A program made the position numbers and the translations under genes. DNA of 64,000 nucleotides from Bacteroidales bacterium (GTDB lineage Bacteria; Bacteroidota; Bacteroidia; Bacteroidales; VadinHA17): assembly GCA_021738535.1 (NCBI GenBank), contig JAIPBU010000002.1:1-64000 (forward strand), in the 5' to 3' direction. Positions 17,398 through 28,600 of the stretch are shown here, in pieces; within the stretch, counting starts at the first letter, position 1; each line of letters begins with the position of its first letter. The notes below the pieces were generated by a model, which saw nothing but the letters and a program-made list of their open reading frames with translations, did not search any database and was not told where the DNA came from.

Positions 17398-18561
17398 GTG
17401 AAGAGACTGGCAATTCTTGGTTCAACCGGTTCAATAGGTACCCAGACCCTGGAAGTGATAGATCAACACCCTGACTCTTTCTCAGTGGAAGTTCTGACGG
17501 CCAATAACAACCATGCCCTCCTGGCCGTGCAGGCACGTAAATATTTGCCTGATACCGTAGTTATTGTAAACAGTGACTATTACAATGATCTTAAGCGGGC
17601 ATTATCAGACCTGCCTGTAAAAGTTTATGCCGGGCTGGAAGCCGTTGAGCAGGTTGTGGAACAGGAAAACATAGATACAGTTGTAGCTGCGATGGTCGGA
17701 TTTTCCGGCTTGAAATCCGTGGTGAAGGCCATTGCTGCAGGCAAAGATATTGCTCTTGCAAATAAAGAAACACTTGTTGTGGCAGGGCACATAATTACAT
17801 CAATGGTAGCCAGGCACAAAGTAAGAATTCTTCCTGTTGACTCAGAACATTCGGCAATATTGCAATGCCTGGCAGGTGAGACAGGTAATCCCGTTGAGAA
17901 GATAACATTGACTGCTTCCGGAGGCCCTTTCAGGACATACACGCCAGGGCAGATGCATGAAGTGAGGCCTGAGCAGGCTTTGAAACATCCCAACTGGGAT
18001 ATGGGCAGCAAGATAACAATTGATTCAGCTTCAATGATGAACAAGGGACTGGAGGTTATTGAGGCCAAATGGTTTTTTGACCTTGAGCCCGGGCAGATAG
18101 AGGTAATTATTCACCCGCAGTCAATTATTCATTCTTTCGTTCATTTTGCAGACGGCAGCATAAAGGCCCAGATGGGTTTGCCTGATATGCGCCTCCCCAT
18201 TATTTATGCACTTACTTACCCGGACAGGATGGAGACTGATTTTCCAAGGTTTGATTTTGCAGAGTGTAATAAGCTTAGTTTTGAAGAGGCTGATACAAAA
18301 AAATTTCGTAATCTTGCACTCGCTTATAAAGCACTCGAAAAAGGAGGGAATCTCCCCTGTGTTATGAATGCTGCCAATGAAGTTGCAGTAGAAGCATTCC
18401 TCAAGGGACGTATCGGGTTTATGCAGATGACAGAATTGATTGAAACAATAATGGAAAAGTCTGTGTTTATTAATAATCCGGATATCGAAGATCTTGAGCA
18501 GGTTGATAAAGACAGCAGGCTGGAAGCCCGGAGCTATATTGATAAATTTAAAGTGAAATGA
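17398..18561 (+). CDS. dxr: 1-deoxy-D-xylulose-5-phosphate reductoisomerase (GTG start)
   Basis: LGSTGSIGTQTLEVI, ALANKETLVVAG, PVDSEHSAI, and TIDSASMMNKGLEVIEA. Confidence 0.97.
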   Translation: MKRLAILGSTGSIGTQTLEVIDQHPDSFSVEVLTANNNHALLAVQARKYLPDTVVIVNSDYYNDLKRALSDLPVKVYAGLEAVEQVVEQENIDTVVAAMVGFSGLKSVVKAIAAGKDIALANKETLVVAGHIITSMVARHKVRILPVDSEHSAILQCLAGETGNPVEKITLTASGGPFRTYTPGQMHEVRPEQALKHPNWDMGSKITIDSASMMNKGLEVIEAKWFFDLEPGQIEVIIHPQSIIHSFVHFADGSIKAQMGLPDMRLPIIYALTYPDRMETDFPRFDFAECNKLSFEEADTKKFRNLALAYKALEKGGNLPCVMNAANEVAVEAFLKGRIGFMQMTELIETIMEKSVFINNPDIEDLEQVDKDSRLEARSYIDKFKVK

Positions 18562-19886
18562 CGGTACTTATAAAAATATTACAATTTATTCTGAGCCTTT
18601 CATTGATAGTGATTATCCATGAAATGGGCCATTACTTTTTTGCCAGGCTCTTTAAAACAAGGGTTGAAAAATTCTATCTCTTTTTTGATGCCTGGTTCTC
18701 CCTGTTCAAGTTTAAAAAGGGTGAGACGGAATATGGCATAGGCTGGATACCCCTGGGTGGGTATGTGAAAATCTCCGGGATGATAGATGAGTCTATGGAT
18801 AAGGATCAGATGAAGCAGCCCCCCAAGCCTTACGAATTCCGCTCTAAGCCATCCTGGCAAAGATTGCTGATTATGCTGGGTGGTGTGTCCTTTAATTTTA
18901 TACTGGCCATAGTGCTTTATATTATCGTTCTTTTCTCCTGGGGAGAAACCTACCTCCCGGCAGAGAATGTTAAATATGGTATAGTAACCGATTCTATAGG
19001 CCATGAAATGGGATTGAAAGACGGGGATAAGATACTTGCTGTTGATGGTCAGCGCATTGAAAGATTTAACCAGATAATACCCGATATCATCCTCAACGAA
19101 AGGCAGCAGATGACGGTTGAGCGTGATGGTGAAAAGGTACGGATTGATATCGATAAGAAATTTATACCCTATATTATCAAAGGGCAGGGTATGATAGCAC
19201 CTAGAGAACCATTCCCGCCACTTGAAGTAGATGCTTTTCAGAGAGTCTCCCCCGCAAAACAAGCCGGTTTGCAACGAGGCGATAAAGTTGTGGGTATTGA
19301 TGGGAAAGAGTTTGACTTTTACCATGAATATGCAATGTATATAAGCGAAAAAGCAGGCGATGAAGTAACTGTGAACCTGCTACGGCAGGGGGATAGTCTC
19401 AATATAGACCTCACCCTGACTAACGAAGGGATGATGGGTATCAAACTTAAGCCCTTTGATCGTGCACTTGAATATGAGACCATCAAATATGGCTTCTTTG
19501 AATCCATACCTGCAGGTATTGCCAAAGGATTTAAAAGCCTTGGTGATTACCTGAAACAGTTCAGGCTCATATTCTCAAAAGGAACAAAAGCACATGAATC
19601 ACTGGGTGGCTTTATTACCATAGGAAGCATATTTCCTTCAGTATGGAACTGGCAGGCATTCTGGGAACTGACAGCTTTCCTGTCGGTAATACTGGCTATA
19701 ATGAATATTTTGCCTATACCGGCTCTCGACGGGGGGCATGTTATGTTCCTTCTTTATGAAGTAGTAACAGGCAGAAAACCAAGTGATAAGTTCATGGAAT
19801 ATGCGCAGATTACAGGAATGATTATCCTTCTTGCACTGCTTATTTATGCTAATGGTAATGATATAATACGATTGTTGAATAAATAG
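18558..19886 (+). CDS. rseP: Site-2 intramembrane zinc metalloprotease
   Basis: HEMGH zinc motif, PDZ domains, PALDGGHVMF; ATGA overlap with dxr. Confidence 0.95.
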   Translation: MTVLIKILQFILSLSLIVIIHEMGHYFFARLFKTRVEKFYLFFDAWFSLFKFKKGETEYGIGWIPLGGYVKISGMIDESMDKDQMKQPPKPYEFRSKPSWQRLLIMLGGVSFNFILAIVLYIIVLFSWGETYLPAENVKYGIVTDSIGHEMGLKDGDKILAVDGQRIERFNQIIPDIILNERQQMTVERDGEKVRIDIDKKFIPYIIKGQGMIAPREPFPPLEVDAFQRVSPAKQAGLQRGDKVVGIDGKEFDFYHEYAMYISEKAGDEVTVNLLRQGDSLNIDLTLTNEGMMGIKLKPFDRALEYETIKYGFFESIPAGIAKGFKSLGDYLKQFRLIFSKGTKAHESLGGFITIGSIFPSVWNWQAFWELTAFLSVILAIMNILPIPALDGGHVMFLLYEVVTGRKPSDKFMEYAQITGMIILLALLIYANGNDIIRLLNK

Positions 19887-19906
19887 CTTTTTTTTAATTA
19901 ACTTTG
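19875..19906 (+). promoter_or_regulatory. Candidate promoter of tatA: TTG-N21-TAACTTTG
   Basis: TTG 19875-19877 and TAnnTTTG 19899-19906; ATG at 19938. Confidence 0.5.
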
Positions 19907-19937
19907 TACCAATTACTAATTGTAAACAATTATTATT

Positions 19938-20138
19938 ATGAACGTTCTAGCCGGCATGTTTGGACCAACTGAGATAATCCTTATTGTTCTTGTTGTTGTT
20001 ATTCTATTTGGTGGGCGTAAGATTCCGGAGCTGATGAAAGGTATAGGCCAGGGAATGAAAGAATTTAAGAAAGCCACCAAGGACGAATCCGGGGGTGAAT
20101 CCGGTAAGCAGGAAGAAAAACTGGAGGGAGAGAAATAG
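19938..20138 (+). CDS. tatA: Twin-arginine translocase subunit TatA/TatE
   Basis: [38 protein letters not shown]. Confidence 0.95.
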   Translation: MNVLAGMFGPTEIILIVLVVVILFGGRKIPELMKGIGQGMKEFKKATKDESGGESGKQEEKLEGEK

Positions 20139-20163
20139 TACATACTATACTATAAAACTAACA

Positions 20164-20190
20164 GGCCTGCTCAAAGCAGGCTTTTTTTTT
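20164..20190 (+). terminator. Intrinsic terminator after tatA
   Basis: GCCTGC-TCAAA-GCAGGC followed by a T run. Confidence 0.9.
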
Positions 20191-20293
20191 ATCTCCAAAT
20201 GCATTAAGTTTGATAAGTGTTAAGCTCCGTAATGTTGTCAATAATAAAGAAGAGCTGACATATTGGATTAAACGAATTATTAATGAAGAGCAT

Positions 20294-21313
20294 ATGAAAA
20301 AGATATTATTCATTTCAGTATTTACTGCAGCACTGCTGCTTGGCTCCTGCGGTGATTCCACACCGGGCGGCAATATGCTTCCCAATGTGTCGGGCAGTTC
20401 AGGCGAGATACTGGTTGTAATGGACAGAGCTGAATGGGAAGGTGAGCTCGGTGAAAAAATCAGGAGCGTACTCGCCGACCCTATTGACAGGTTGCCACAG
20501 CCTGAGCCTGAATTTGACCTTGTGAATGTTACTCCCGGCGCCTTCTCAAAACTGTACCTTACTCACAGGAATGCAGTAATGATTGACAAAAAGGTGGAAG
20601 ACGGGCCTAAGGTAACCTTCCTTGAAGATACCTATGCTCTTTCTCAGCTGATTATTAATATCCAGGGTGAGACTAAAGAGGATATTATGGACCTTCTGGA
20701 TAAAGAGGGACAGGCAATTGTCAATAAGATCAACATTGCTGAACGCGACAGGTGGATAAAAGTCTACAAGAGATCAGTAAACAGTGTAATATTCAATAAG
20801 CTAAGAGACAAATACGGGATGAATATCCATATGCCCTCCAATTTTGCACTCGACGTTGAAGAGCCGGGCTTTATGTGGTTCTCGTATGAAACACCAACCA
20901 CAACACAATCCATACTTATTCATTACTTTGATCTTGACGGGGGCAACTATTTTAACAGGGACAGTATTGAAAGCATCCGTAACAGGATGACGCGTAAGAA
21001 TGTTAAAGGACCGTCTGATGGTTCTTACATGACTATTGAGGACAGAGTCCCCATTCGTTACAGGCAGTTCAGGTTCAGGAACAGGAATTACGCTGAGATG
21101 AGGGGATTATGGACCCTGGAGAACGGGTTTATGGGAGGTCCCTTCGTTAACCTTGTTACTCAGGATGAAGTGAATGACAGGTTTGTGATGGTCGATGCCT
21201 TTGTATATGCTCCTAACGAGGAGAAGAGAGAGCTGTTGCGGCAGGTTGAAGCAATTATCTATACCATCAGCTTTCCCGATGATAAGGAGGTAGTTGTTAC
21301 TCCGGGGAAATAG
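20294..21313 (+). CDS. DUF4837-family lipoprotein
   Basis: Signal/lipobox LLLGSCGDS from the Met at 20294; SGEILVVMDRAEWEGELGEKIR... resembles DUF4837. Confidence 0.8.
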   Translation: MKKILFISVFTAALLLGSCGDSTPGGNMLPNVSGSSGEILVVMDRAEWEGELGEKIRSVLADPIDRLPQPEPEFDLVNVTPGAFSKLYLTHRNAVMIDKKVEDGPKVTFLEDTYALSQLIINIQGETKEDIMDLLDKEGQAIVNKINIAERDRWIKVYKRSVNSVIFNKLRDKYGMNIHMPSNFALDVEEPGFMWFSYETPTTTQSILIHYFDLDGGNYFNRDSIESIRNRMTRKNVKGPSDGSYMTIEDRVPIRYRQFRFRNRNYAEMRGLWTLENGFMGGPFVNLVTQDEVNDRFVMVDAFVYAPNEEKRELLRQVEAIIYTISFPDDKEVVVTPGK

Positions 21314-21324
21314 ATAAAAGCCAG

Positions 21325-22419
21325 TTACTCCACAGCTTCATATTTCTGGTTTCGCTGGTATGGAATATATCCTGCCTCTTTGATGATGGCCTTAAGCTGC
21401 CTGGCATCATACATGGTTGATGAACCTGCTGCACTTACAACATTTTCTTCTATCATTACTGATCCCAGGTCGTTGGCCCCGGAATGAAGTGTTATAAGGG
21501 CCGCTTTTTTACCTGTAGTAAGAATTGACGATTGAATATTTGTAATATTATTAAGCACAATCCTGCTGATTGCAATAAGCCTTATATAATCATTCAGTCC
21601 TGTTCTGTTGAAGACCTTATGCTTCATCGCCAGCACCGTTCCTTCATCCTGGAAAGGCCAGGGAATGAATGTAATAAAGCCATAATGCCCCCCGGGTTTT
21701 TCCTGCTGCAGATCGCGCAGGCGAAGCAGATGCTCTATTCTTTCCTCCATTGTTTCAATATGGCCGTACATCATTGTAGCTGAAGTCGGAAGATTCATCT
21801 TATGGGCTTCCTTCATTACATCCAGCCACTCCCTGCTACCTGCTTTGGCCGGGGATACTATTTTTCTTACCCTGTCAACAAGTATCTCGGCGCCGGCTCC
21901 CGGCAGGCTGTCCAGACCCGCATCCACCAGTTTTTTAAGAATAAAAGAGTAATCTCTTTTTTCAAGTTTAGCCAGGTGTACAACCTCCGGCGGACCAAGT
22001 GCATGCAACTTAAGAAGAGGGAATTCTTTTTTCAGGCTTTTAAACAGATCCGTATAGAAACTCAGGCCAAGAGCAGGATGCATACCCCCCTGCAGCAACA
22101 ACTGATTGCCTCCTCTTTCAAACAGCTCGGTAATTTTTACGCGGTATTCATCAATACCTGTTATATACGCTCCGGGATCATTTGCCTTACGGCAGAAATT
22201 ACAAAATTTGCAATGTGAAAAACAAATGTTGGTAATATTCACATTGCGGTCGGTAATCCAGCCAACCTTTCTTCCTGGAACGTGTTGTTCCCTTAAGATA
22301 CCGGCAGTCATCATCAACCCCGAGAGACTTGATTCACGGTAAAGGGTAAGTGCTTCTTCGGCGTTTAAGGTCTGCCTGTCGAGTGCTTTGGAAACTATGT
22401 AATCCGTCTTTGCCATCAA
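21325..22419 (-). CDS. mqnC: Cyclic dehypoxanthinyl futalosine synthase (radical SAM, menaquinone biosynthesis)
   Basis: CFSHCKFCNFC cluster motif, LLLQGGMHPALGLSFYTDLF, SATMMYGHIETMEERIEHL. Confidence 0.88.
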   Translation of the reverse strand: MMAKTDYIVSKALDRQTLNAEEALTLYRESSLSGLMMTAGILREQHVPGRKVGWITDRNVNITNICFSHCKFCNFCRKANDPGAYITGIDEYRVKITELFERGGNQLLLQGGMHPALGLSFYTDLFKSLKKEFPLLKLHALGPPEVVHLAKLEKRDYSFILKKLVDAGLDSLPGAGAEILVDRVRKIVSPAKAGSREWLDVMKEAHKMNLPTSATMMYGHIETMEERIEHLLRLRDLQQEKPGGHYGFITFIPWPFQDEGTVLAMKHKVFNRTGLNDYIRLIAISRIVLNNITNIQSSILTTGKKAALITLHSGANDLGSVMIEENVVSAAGSSTMYDARQLKAIIKEAGYIPYQRNQKYEAVE

Positions 22420-22496
22420 AAGACAAAGGTAGCTGATTATCTAATATACAGTCAAATTTTATTAACTTTACATCTTTTTAAGCCATATATCCTGCT

Positions 22497-23951
22497 ATGT
22501 ATCCAGTTGTTGAAATAAATAATGAATTATTGCCTGACAGCTCGGTTGCTGTAATAACTGATAAGGGGAAACTTCCTGATTGGTTGGTTCTTACAAAAAC
22601 GGAGAAAGAATATCTTAAGAGATGCCTTACTGACGGGCAGGACGTAATTGCTATTAACTCTTACTTTAAGCTGACTGTTGTTATTTCGCCGGGCAGTTTC
22701 AAAGATACTGACCGGAAATATGAAGAGTTAAGACGAATGGCATCATCGGTAATAAAGATATTGCAGGAACATAAGCAGAAAGACATCTTTATTGCATCAA
22801 CGGGCAATGACGACAAGGAGGTTCTGGCTTTTACGGAAGGGCTGATCCTTAGTTCATACAGGTTCATTAAGTACAGTGGTAAGCATAATAAAAGCAGTGG
22901 TGATACATATCCCACCGATATATTCCTCAGAGGTGCATTTTCAGAGTCAGATGTCAGGTCTCTTGACAATATATGCAAGTCAGTCTTCCTCGCGAGAGAC
23001 CTGGTTAATGAACCAAACAATATGCTTAATGCAGTAGATTTTGCGGCACTGCTCGGTGAAAAAGCTGAAGCGAGCGGTTTGCGTACGGAGGTATATGGCA
23101 AGAAAAAGATTGAAGCACTCAGGATGGGAGGAATAATGGCCGTGAGCAGGGGTAGTATAGACCCGCCTGCTTTCATTATCCTGGAGTGGAAACCTGAAAA
23201 GGCACTTAATAAAAAACCTTTTGTACTCGTTGGAAAGGGAGTGATGTTTGATACGGGAGGAATAAATCTCAAGCCAACGAATTATATTGAGGATATGAAA
23301 TCAGATATGGCAGGTGCCGCAGTGGTAGCATCAACCATGATGGCCATTGCTGAAGACAGGATGGATGTTCACGTAATTGCACTTATCCCTGCCTGTGATA
23401 ACCGGCCGGGACTTGATGCCTTTGTTCCCGGCGATATCATTACCATGTACAACGGGAAAACAGTAGAGGTAATTAATACCGATGCCGAGGGTAGGTTACT
23501 GCTCGCTGATGCTCTCAGTTTTGCCGATAATTATGATCCCTCACTTGTAATCTCAGTTGCTACACTCACCGGCTCTGCAGAAAGTGCTTTTGGTAACCAG
23601 GCTATAGCAGCAATGGGCAATACAGGTAATAAGCATTTTAATATGCTTGATGAAGCGGGTAAGAGGGTTTATGAAAGAATAGCAGTAATGCCATTTTTCG
23701 AGGAATATGCAGAATACATTAAATCAGATATAGCCGAATTGAAAAACCTGGGCAATAAAAAAGCAGGAGCTATAACAGCCGGTAAATTCCTGGAGCATTT
23801 TACCAAAAAACCATATATGCATCTTGATATTGCCGGCTGCTCAATGGCAGATAAGGCTGAATATTACAGGAGTAAAGGGGCAAGCGGGACAGGTGTGAGG
23901 CTTTTGACAGAGTTTTTCAGGTCTATGGAAGCTAGCATGAGGAAACAGTAA
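22497..23951 (+). CDS. Leucyl aminopeptidase family (M17)
   Basis: GKGVMFDTGGINLKP, DMKSDMAGAA, and NTDAEGRLLLADAL. Confidence 0.95.
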   Translation: MYPVVEINNELLPDSSVAVITDKGKLPDWLVLTKTEKEYLKRCLTDGQDVIAINSYFKLTVVISPGSFKDTDRKYEELRRMASSVIKILQEHKQKDIFIASTGNDDKEVLAFTEGLILSSYRFIKYSGKHNKSSGDTYPTDIFLRGAFSESDVRSLDNICKSVFLARDLVNEPNNMLNAVDFAALLGEKAEASGLRTEVYGKKKIEALRMGGIMAVSRGSIDPPAFIILEWKPEKALNKKPFVLVGKGVMFDTGGINLKPTNYIEDMKSDMAGAAVVASTMMAIAEDRMDVHVIALIPACDNRPGLDAFVPGDIITMYNGKTVEVINTDAEGRLLLADALSFADNYDPSLVISVATLTGSAESAFGNQAIAAMGNTGNKHFNMLDEAGKRVYERIAVMPFFEEYAEYIKSDIAELKNLGNKKAGAITAGKFLEHFTKKPYMHLDIAGCSMADKAEYYRSKGASGTGVRLLTEFFRSMEASMRKQ

Positions 23952-23962
23952 AAATTATTTAA

Positions 23963-25072
23963 ATGAAGAACAGAGATCAAATTATTGCAGGGATTACACA
24001 CGGGGATATTAATGGAGTAGGCTATGAGGTCATAATAAAGACATTAGCTGACAACAGGGTGATGGATAGCTGTATTCCCGTTGTTTACGGTTCACCTAAA
24101 GTTGCTGCCTACCACCGAAAGGCGCTAAATATAAGCAATTTCAGTTTTAATAACGTTCGCAACGCAGAAGAAGCAAATCCCAAGAGGGCAAATATTATTA
24201 ACTGCCTGGACGACAATGTGCGTGTTGAACTGGGCAAATCAACCGAAATGGCCGGTGTATCAGCAATCAAGCCTCTTGAAATGGCTGTTGATGACCTGGC
24301 GGCTGAGCGGATAGACATAATTGTTACAGCACCAATTAATAAATTCAACATACAATCAGAGAATTTTAACTTCCCCGGTCATACGGAATACCTGAAGCAC
24401 AAATTTGATGTCAGTGACGTATTGATGCTTCTTGTTTCTGACAATCTGAGGGTAGGTGTTGTAACAGGCCACATACCCCTGAAGGACGTACCTTCAGGCA
24501 TTACAAAAGAACTGGTAGTCAGGAAGATAGAAATAATGAACAAATCCCTCATTATGGATTTTGGTATCAGGAAACCACGAATTGCCGTACTGTCACTTAA
24601 CCCGCACAGTGGCGATTCAGGCTTACTGGGAGAAGAGGAAAATGAAATTATTATGCCTGCTATTGAGGAAGTAGCAGAAAAGGGCATACTTGCTTTCGGC
24701 ACCTATCCTTCGGATGGCTTCTTTGGCTCTTCTGCCTTTACAAACTTTGATGGTGTGCTGGCAATGTATCATGACCAGGGACTAACACCATTCAAAGCAC
24801 TGGCTATGGATGAGGGTGTTAATTATACCGCTGGATTGCCTGTTATCAGAACTTCTCCTTCTCACGGAACAGCTTATGAGCTGGCAGGTGAGGGCAGGGC
24901 TTCTGAAAAGTCATTCAGAAAAGCTCTTTTCCTGGGCTGTGATATATACAAAAACAGGAAGATGTACGATGAAATCAACAGTAATCCCCTGAAGCATCAT
25001 AACCTGGATACAAGATCTGAAGTCCCTGATGAACTACCTCCCGATGAGGAGCCAAATAACGAACAGGAATGA
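23963..25072 (+). CDS. pdxA: 4-hydroxythreonine-4-phosphate dehydrogenase
   Basis: GITHGDINGVGYEVI, FPGHTEYL, LNPHSGDSGLLGEEE, MYHDQGLTPFKALA. Confidence 0.96.
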   Translation: MKNRDQIIAGITHGDINGVGYEVIIKTLADNRVMDSCIPVVYGSPKVAAYHRKALNISNFSFNNVRNAEEANPKRANIINCLDDNVRVELGKSTEMAGVSAIKPLEMAVDDLAAERIDIIVTAPINKFNIQSENFNFPGHTEYLKHKFDVSDVLMLLVSDNLRVGVVTGHIPLKDVPSGITKELVVRKIEIMNKSLIMDFGIRKPRIAVLSLNPHSGDSGLLGEEENEIIMPAIEEVAEKGILAFGTYPSDGFFGSSAFTNFDGVLAMYHDQGLTPFKALAMDEGVNYTAGLPVIRTSPSHGTAYELAGEGRASEKSFRKALFLGCDIYKNRKMYDEINSNPLKHHNLDTRSEVPDELPPDEEPNNEQE

Positions 25073-25650
25073 TTGAATATATCAAAGGAAAAATACACAG
25101 CCTGACGCCTGCATATATTGTTATAGAAACAGGCGGAATAGGGTATTTCATAAACATCTCGCTTACAGCTTTTTCAAAGCTTGAGGACGAAAAGGAATGC
25201 AGCTTGCTGATCCACGAGGTAATCAGGGAGGATGATCACCAGTTGTACGGGTTCATATCTGAAAATGAGAGATCCGTTTTCAGGAACCTTATATCAGTTT
25301 CAGGGGTCGGAGCCAACACTGCAAGAATGATGCTTTCTTCGGTTGAGGCAGCCGGAATAGAGCAGGCAATACTAAGCGCAGACGTTAATGTACTGAAGGG
25401 CATCAAGGGTATAGGATCAAAAACGGCTCAGCGAATTATTGTTGACCTTAAAGATAAGGTAGGTAAAACAGCTGATGCCCATGAAATATTCAGAGAAGAA
25501 GGCAATACTATAAGAGAAGAAGCGTTTACAGCATTAGTGATGCTTGGTTTTCCGAAAAACTCCGTGAGAAAGGCCCTCGACAAACTACTTCGTGAGGACA
25601 GGGATCCTGGTGTGGAGCAGCTGATTAAGAAAGCCTTAAAAATTTTGTAA
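25069..25650 (+). CDS. ruvA: Holliday junction branch migration protein RuvA
   Basis: MIEYIKGKI...SGVGANTARMMLS...IKGIGSKTAQRIIVDLKDK; ATGA overlap with pdxA. Confidence 0.96.
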   Translation: MIEYIKGKIHSLTPAYIVIETGGIGYFINISLTAFSKLEDEKECSLLIHEVIREDDHQLYGFISENERSVFRNLISVSGVGANTARMMLSSVEAAGIEQAILSADVNVLKGIKGIGSKTAQRIIVDLKDKVGKTADAHEIFREEGNTIREEAFTALVMLGFPKNSVRKALDKLLREDRDPGVEQLIKKALKIL

Positions 25651-25667
25651 AAAACCGAACTAAGCTG

Positions 25668-28600
25668 GTGTTGAGATCAGGGTCAGTATATAGTCTGCCA
25701 TTATTAGTTTTATTTACCATTCTTTCCATTTCAGGAACAGTGGTGAAGGCACAGGTTGTGACACCAGATACCACTGTTGATCTCAGGTATCCTTTCAGAG
25801 ACCGTTCAGGCATACCCTGGCAGAAATCTTCCACATCACCCCTGAAACTTGATATGCCTTCAAACTTCAGCAGTGATGTAGTTTATGATCCTGAATTAAA
25901 TGAGTACATTTTTTACGAGAAGATAGGCAATTTTGATATTCGTCAGCCTGTCCATATGAGCCCGGAGGAGTACGGGGATTTCGTCTTTGAACAATCAGTG
26001 CGGGATTACTGGAGGTATAAGGTAACGGGTGATGAATCCTTTGCCCGCCGGTCGCTGATACCCCAGATACAGTTTGGGGGTGAGGCTTTTGATAAAATTT
26101 TCGGCTCGAATACAATAGATATTGTTCCCCAGGGATCGGCAGAATTGATCTTTGGTATTAATATATCGCGTACGGAGAATCCAACACTGTCTGAGAAGCT
26201 GCGTACCATCCCAACCTTTGATTTCCAGGAAAAGATACAGATGAATGTTACAGGGTCAATAGGAGACAAGATGCAGCTGGGTATAAATTACAATACCGAA
26301 GCCATGTTTGATTTTGAAAACCGTACCAAGCTTGAATATTCAGGAGATGAGGATGAGATTATTAAAAAGGTGGAGGCCGGTGATGTTACCCTTCCTCTAC
26401 CGGGAACACTCATAACAGGCAGCCAGAGCCTTTTTGGACTCAAAACCGAAATGCAGTTTGGCAGGCTTACAGTAACAAATGTCTTTTCACAACAAAAAGG
26501 GGAGTCCTCAACCCTGGAAATAAAAGGAGGTGCACAGCTCAACGATTACGAAGTGCGTGCGGATGAATACGAGGCCAACAAGCACTTCTTCCTTTCTCAG
26601 TACTTCAGGGATATTTATAACAGTGCAATGAAGAACCTGCCCGTGATAAGTTCAGGTGTCAATATTGAAAGGATAGAGGTATGGGTAACGAACAAGACAA
26701 GTAATTTCGAGGAGACACGTAACATACTTGGCCTGATGGACCTGGGTGAGAACCAGCAGCATATTTACAATGAGATACCGGAATTCCAGTCTGCTCCGGG
26801 AGCAGGCCCTTACCCGGGCAATGACGTTAACAGGCTTTACGGGAGGCTTTCTTCAACATACACACAGACAAGGGATGTTGACAAGATAACGGATGCTTTC
26901 AGCACATTCGGAGACAATTTCCAGATAGGTACTCATTATGAAAAAATTGAAAACGCCAGGCGCCTGACAGAACGGGAATACAATATTAACAGGCAGCTGG
27001 GCTTTATTTCATTGAATGTAGCCCTTAATAATGATGAGGTACTTGCTGTGGCTTATGAATATACGGTGGGTGGTAAGGTATATAAAGTGGGTGAGTTCTC
27101 AACTGATGGTATATCTGCCCCGAATGCCCTGTACCTTAAATTACTTAAAGGAACAAGCCTTACTCCTCGCCTGCCCACATGGGATTTGATGATGAAGAAT
27201 ATATATGCTCTCGGGGCATACCAGATCGAGCGTAAAGACTTCCAGTTGCATGTACTCTATAAGGATGATGAGACGGGTAATGCCATAAACTATATGCCTG
27301 AAGGTAACTTAAGTGATAAGATACTGTTGCAGGTTCTTGAACTTGATAACCTGAACGGACAGCTTGACAGAGAACCTGACGGGGTATTTGACTATGTTGA
27401 GGGACTTACTATTGATCCTTCAAAGGGGAGGCTGATATTCCCGGTGCTTGAACCTTTTGGTGAGTATCTTGCATCACAGTTTGCTGATCCCGCACTGGCT
27501 GAGCGTTATGCATTTACCGAGTTATATGACTCAACCCAGACAAAGGCTATACAGAGTGCTGAAAAGAATAAATTTTTGATATCAGGTACTTACTCATCTG
27601 CATCAGGATCAGAGATATACCTGAATGCGGTTAATATACCACAGGGTGGTGTAAAAGTAACTGCCGGAGGAGTACCCCTCACTGAGAATGTGGACTATAC
27701 TGTCGATTATAATGCAGGCAGGGTTAAAATTATAAATCCGGCCCTGATAGAATCACAAACTCCAATCCAGGTATCACTAGAGAGTAACCAGTTTTTTGGT
27801 TTCCAGACCAAAACACTGGTAGGTACACATCTCGATTACAGGATCTCAGATGATTTTAATGTGGGGGGTACTATCCTTCATCTCACGGAAAGGCCATATA
27901 CACAGAAAGTTAATTTTGGTGAAGAACCCATATCAAACACTATAATGGGTGTAAATACTTCATACAGGTCGGAAGCACCTTTCCTTACAAGGATGGTTGA
28001 TGCCCTTCCTTTTATTGAGACCAAGGATCCTTCATCAATAACCTTCTTTGGTGAATTTGCCCACCTGATGCCCGGTCATTCAAGGGCAATAGGTGCCTCA
28101 GGTAATTCATATATAGATGATTTTGAGGCCAGCGAGATACCTCTTGACATGAAGACCTACAATGCATGGGTGCTTTCAAGTGTGCCCCAGGGTCAGGATA
28201 ATCTTTTCCCGGAGGCACGGCTTAACAATGACCGGAGAAGTAATTTTAACAGGTCAAAACTGAACTGGTATGTTATTGATCCTCTTTTCCTTCGTAACGG
28301 GTCAACCACACCTGATCATATAAAGAATAATGCTGACCTGCAGTCAAGTCATTTTGTGAGAGAAATTTATGAGAATGAGCTGTTTCCATTCAAAGAAAGC
28401 CCATCCGGTATCCCTACCAATATTGCAGTGCTGAACCTTGCTTTTTATCCTGAAGAGAAAGGACCGTATAATTTTGAAACAACAGGTTCTGCATATTCAT
28501 CAGGTATTAATGCCCGGGGTCAGCTTACCAGTCCTGAATCAAGATGGGGAGGTATAATGAGGGAGATTCTGACAAGTGATTTTGAAACAGCCAATATACA

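Noticed and set aside
18600-19325. 241-aa minus-strand ORF
   Set aside because: Fully antisense to rseP, with no recognisable domain.
22661-23272. 203-aa minus-strand ORF
   Set aside because: Antisense to the M17 aminopeptidase gene.
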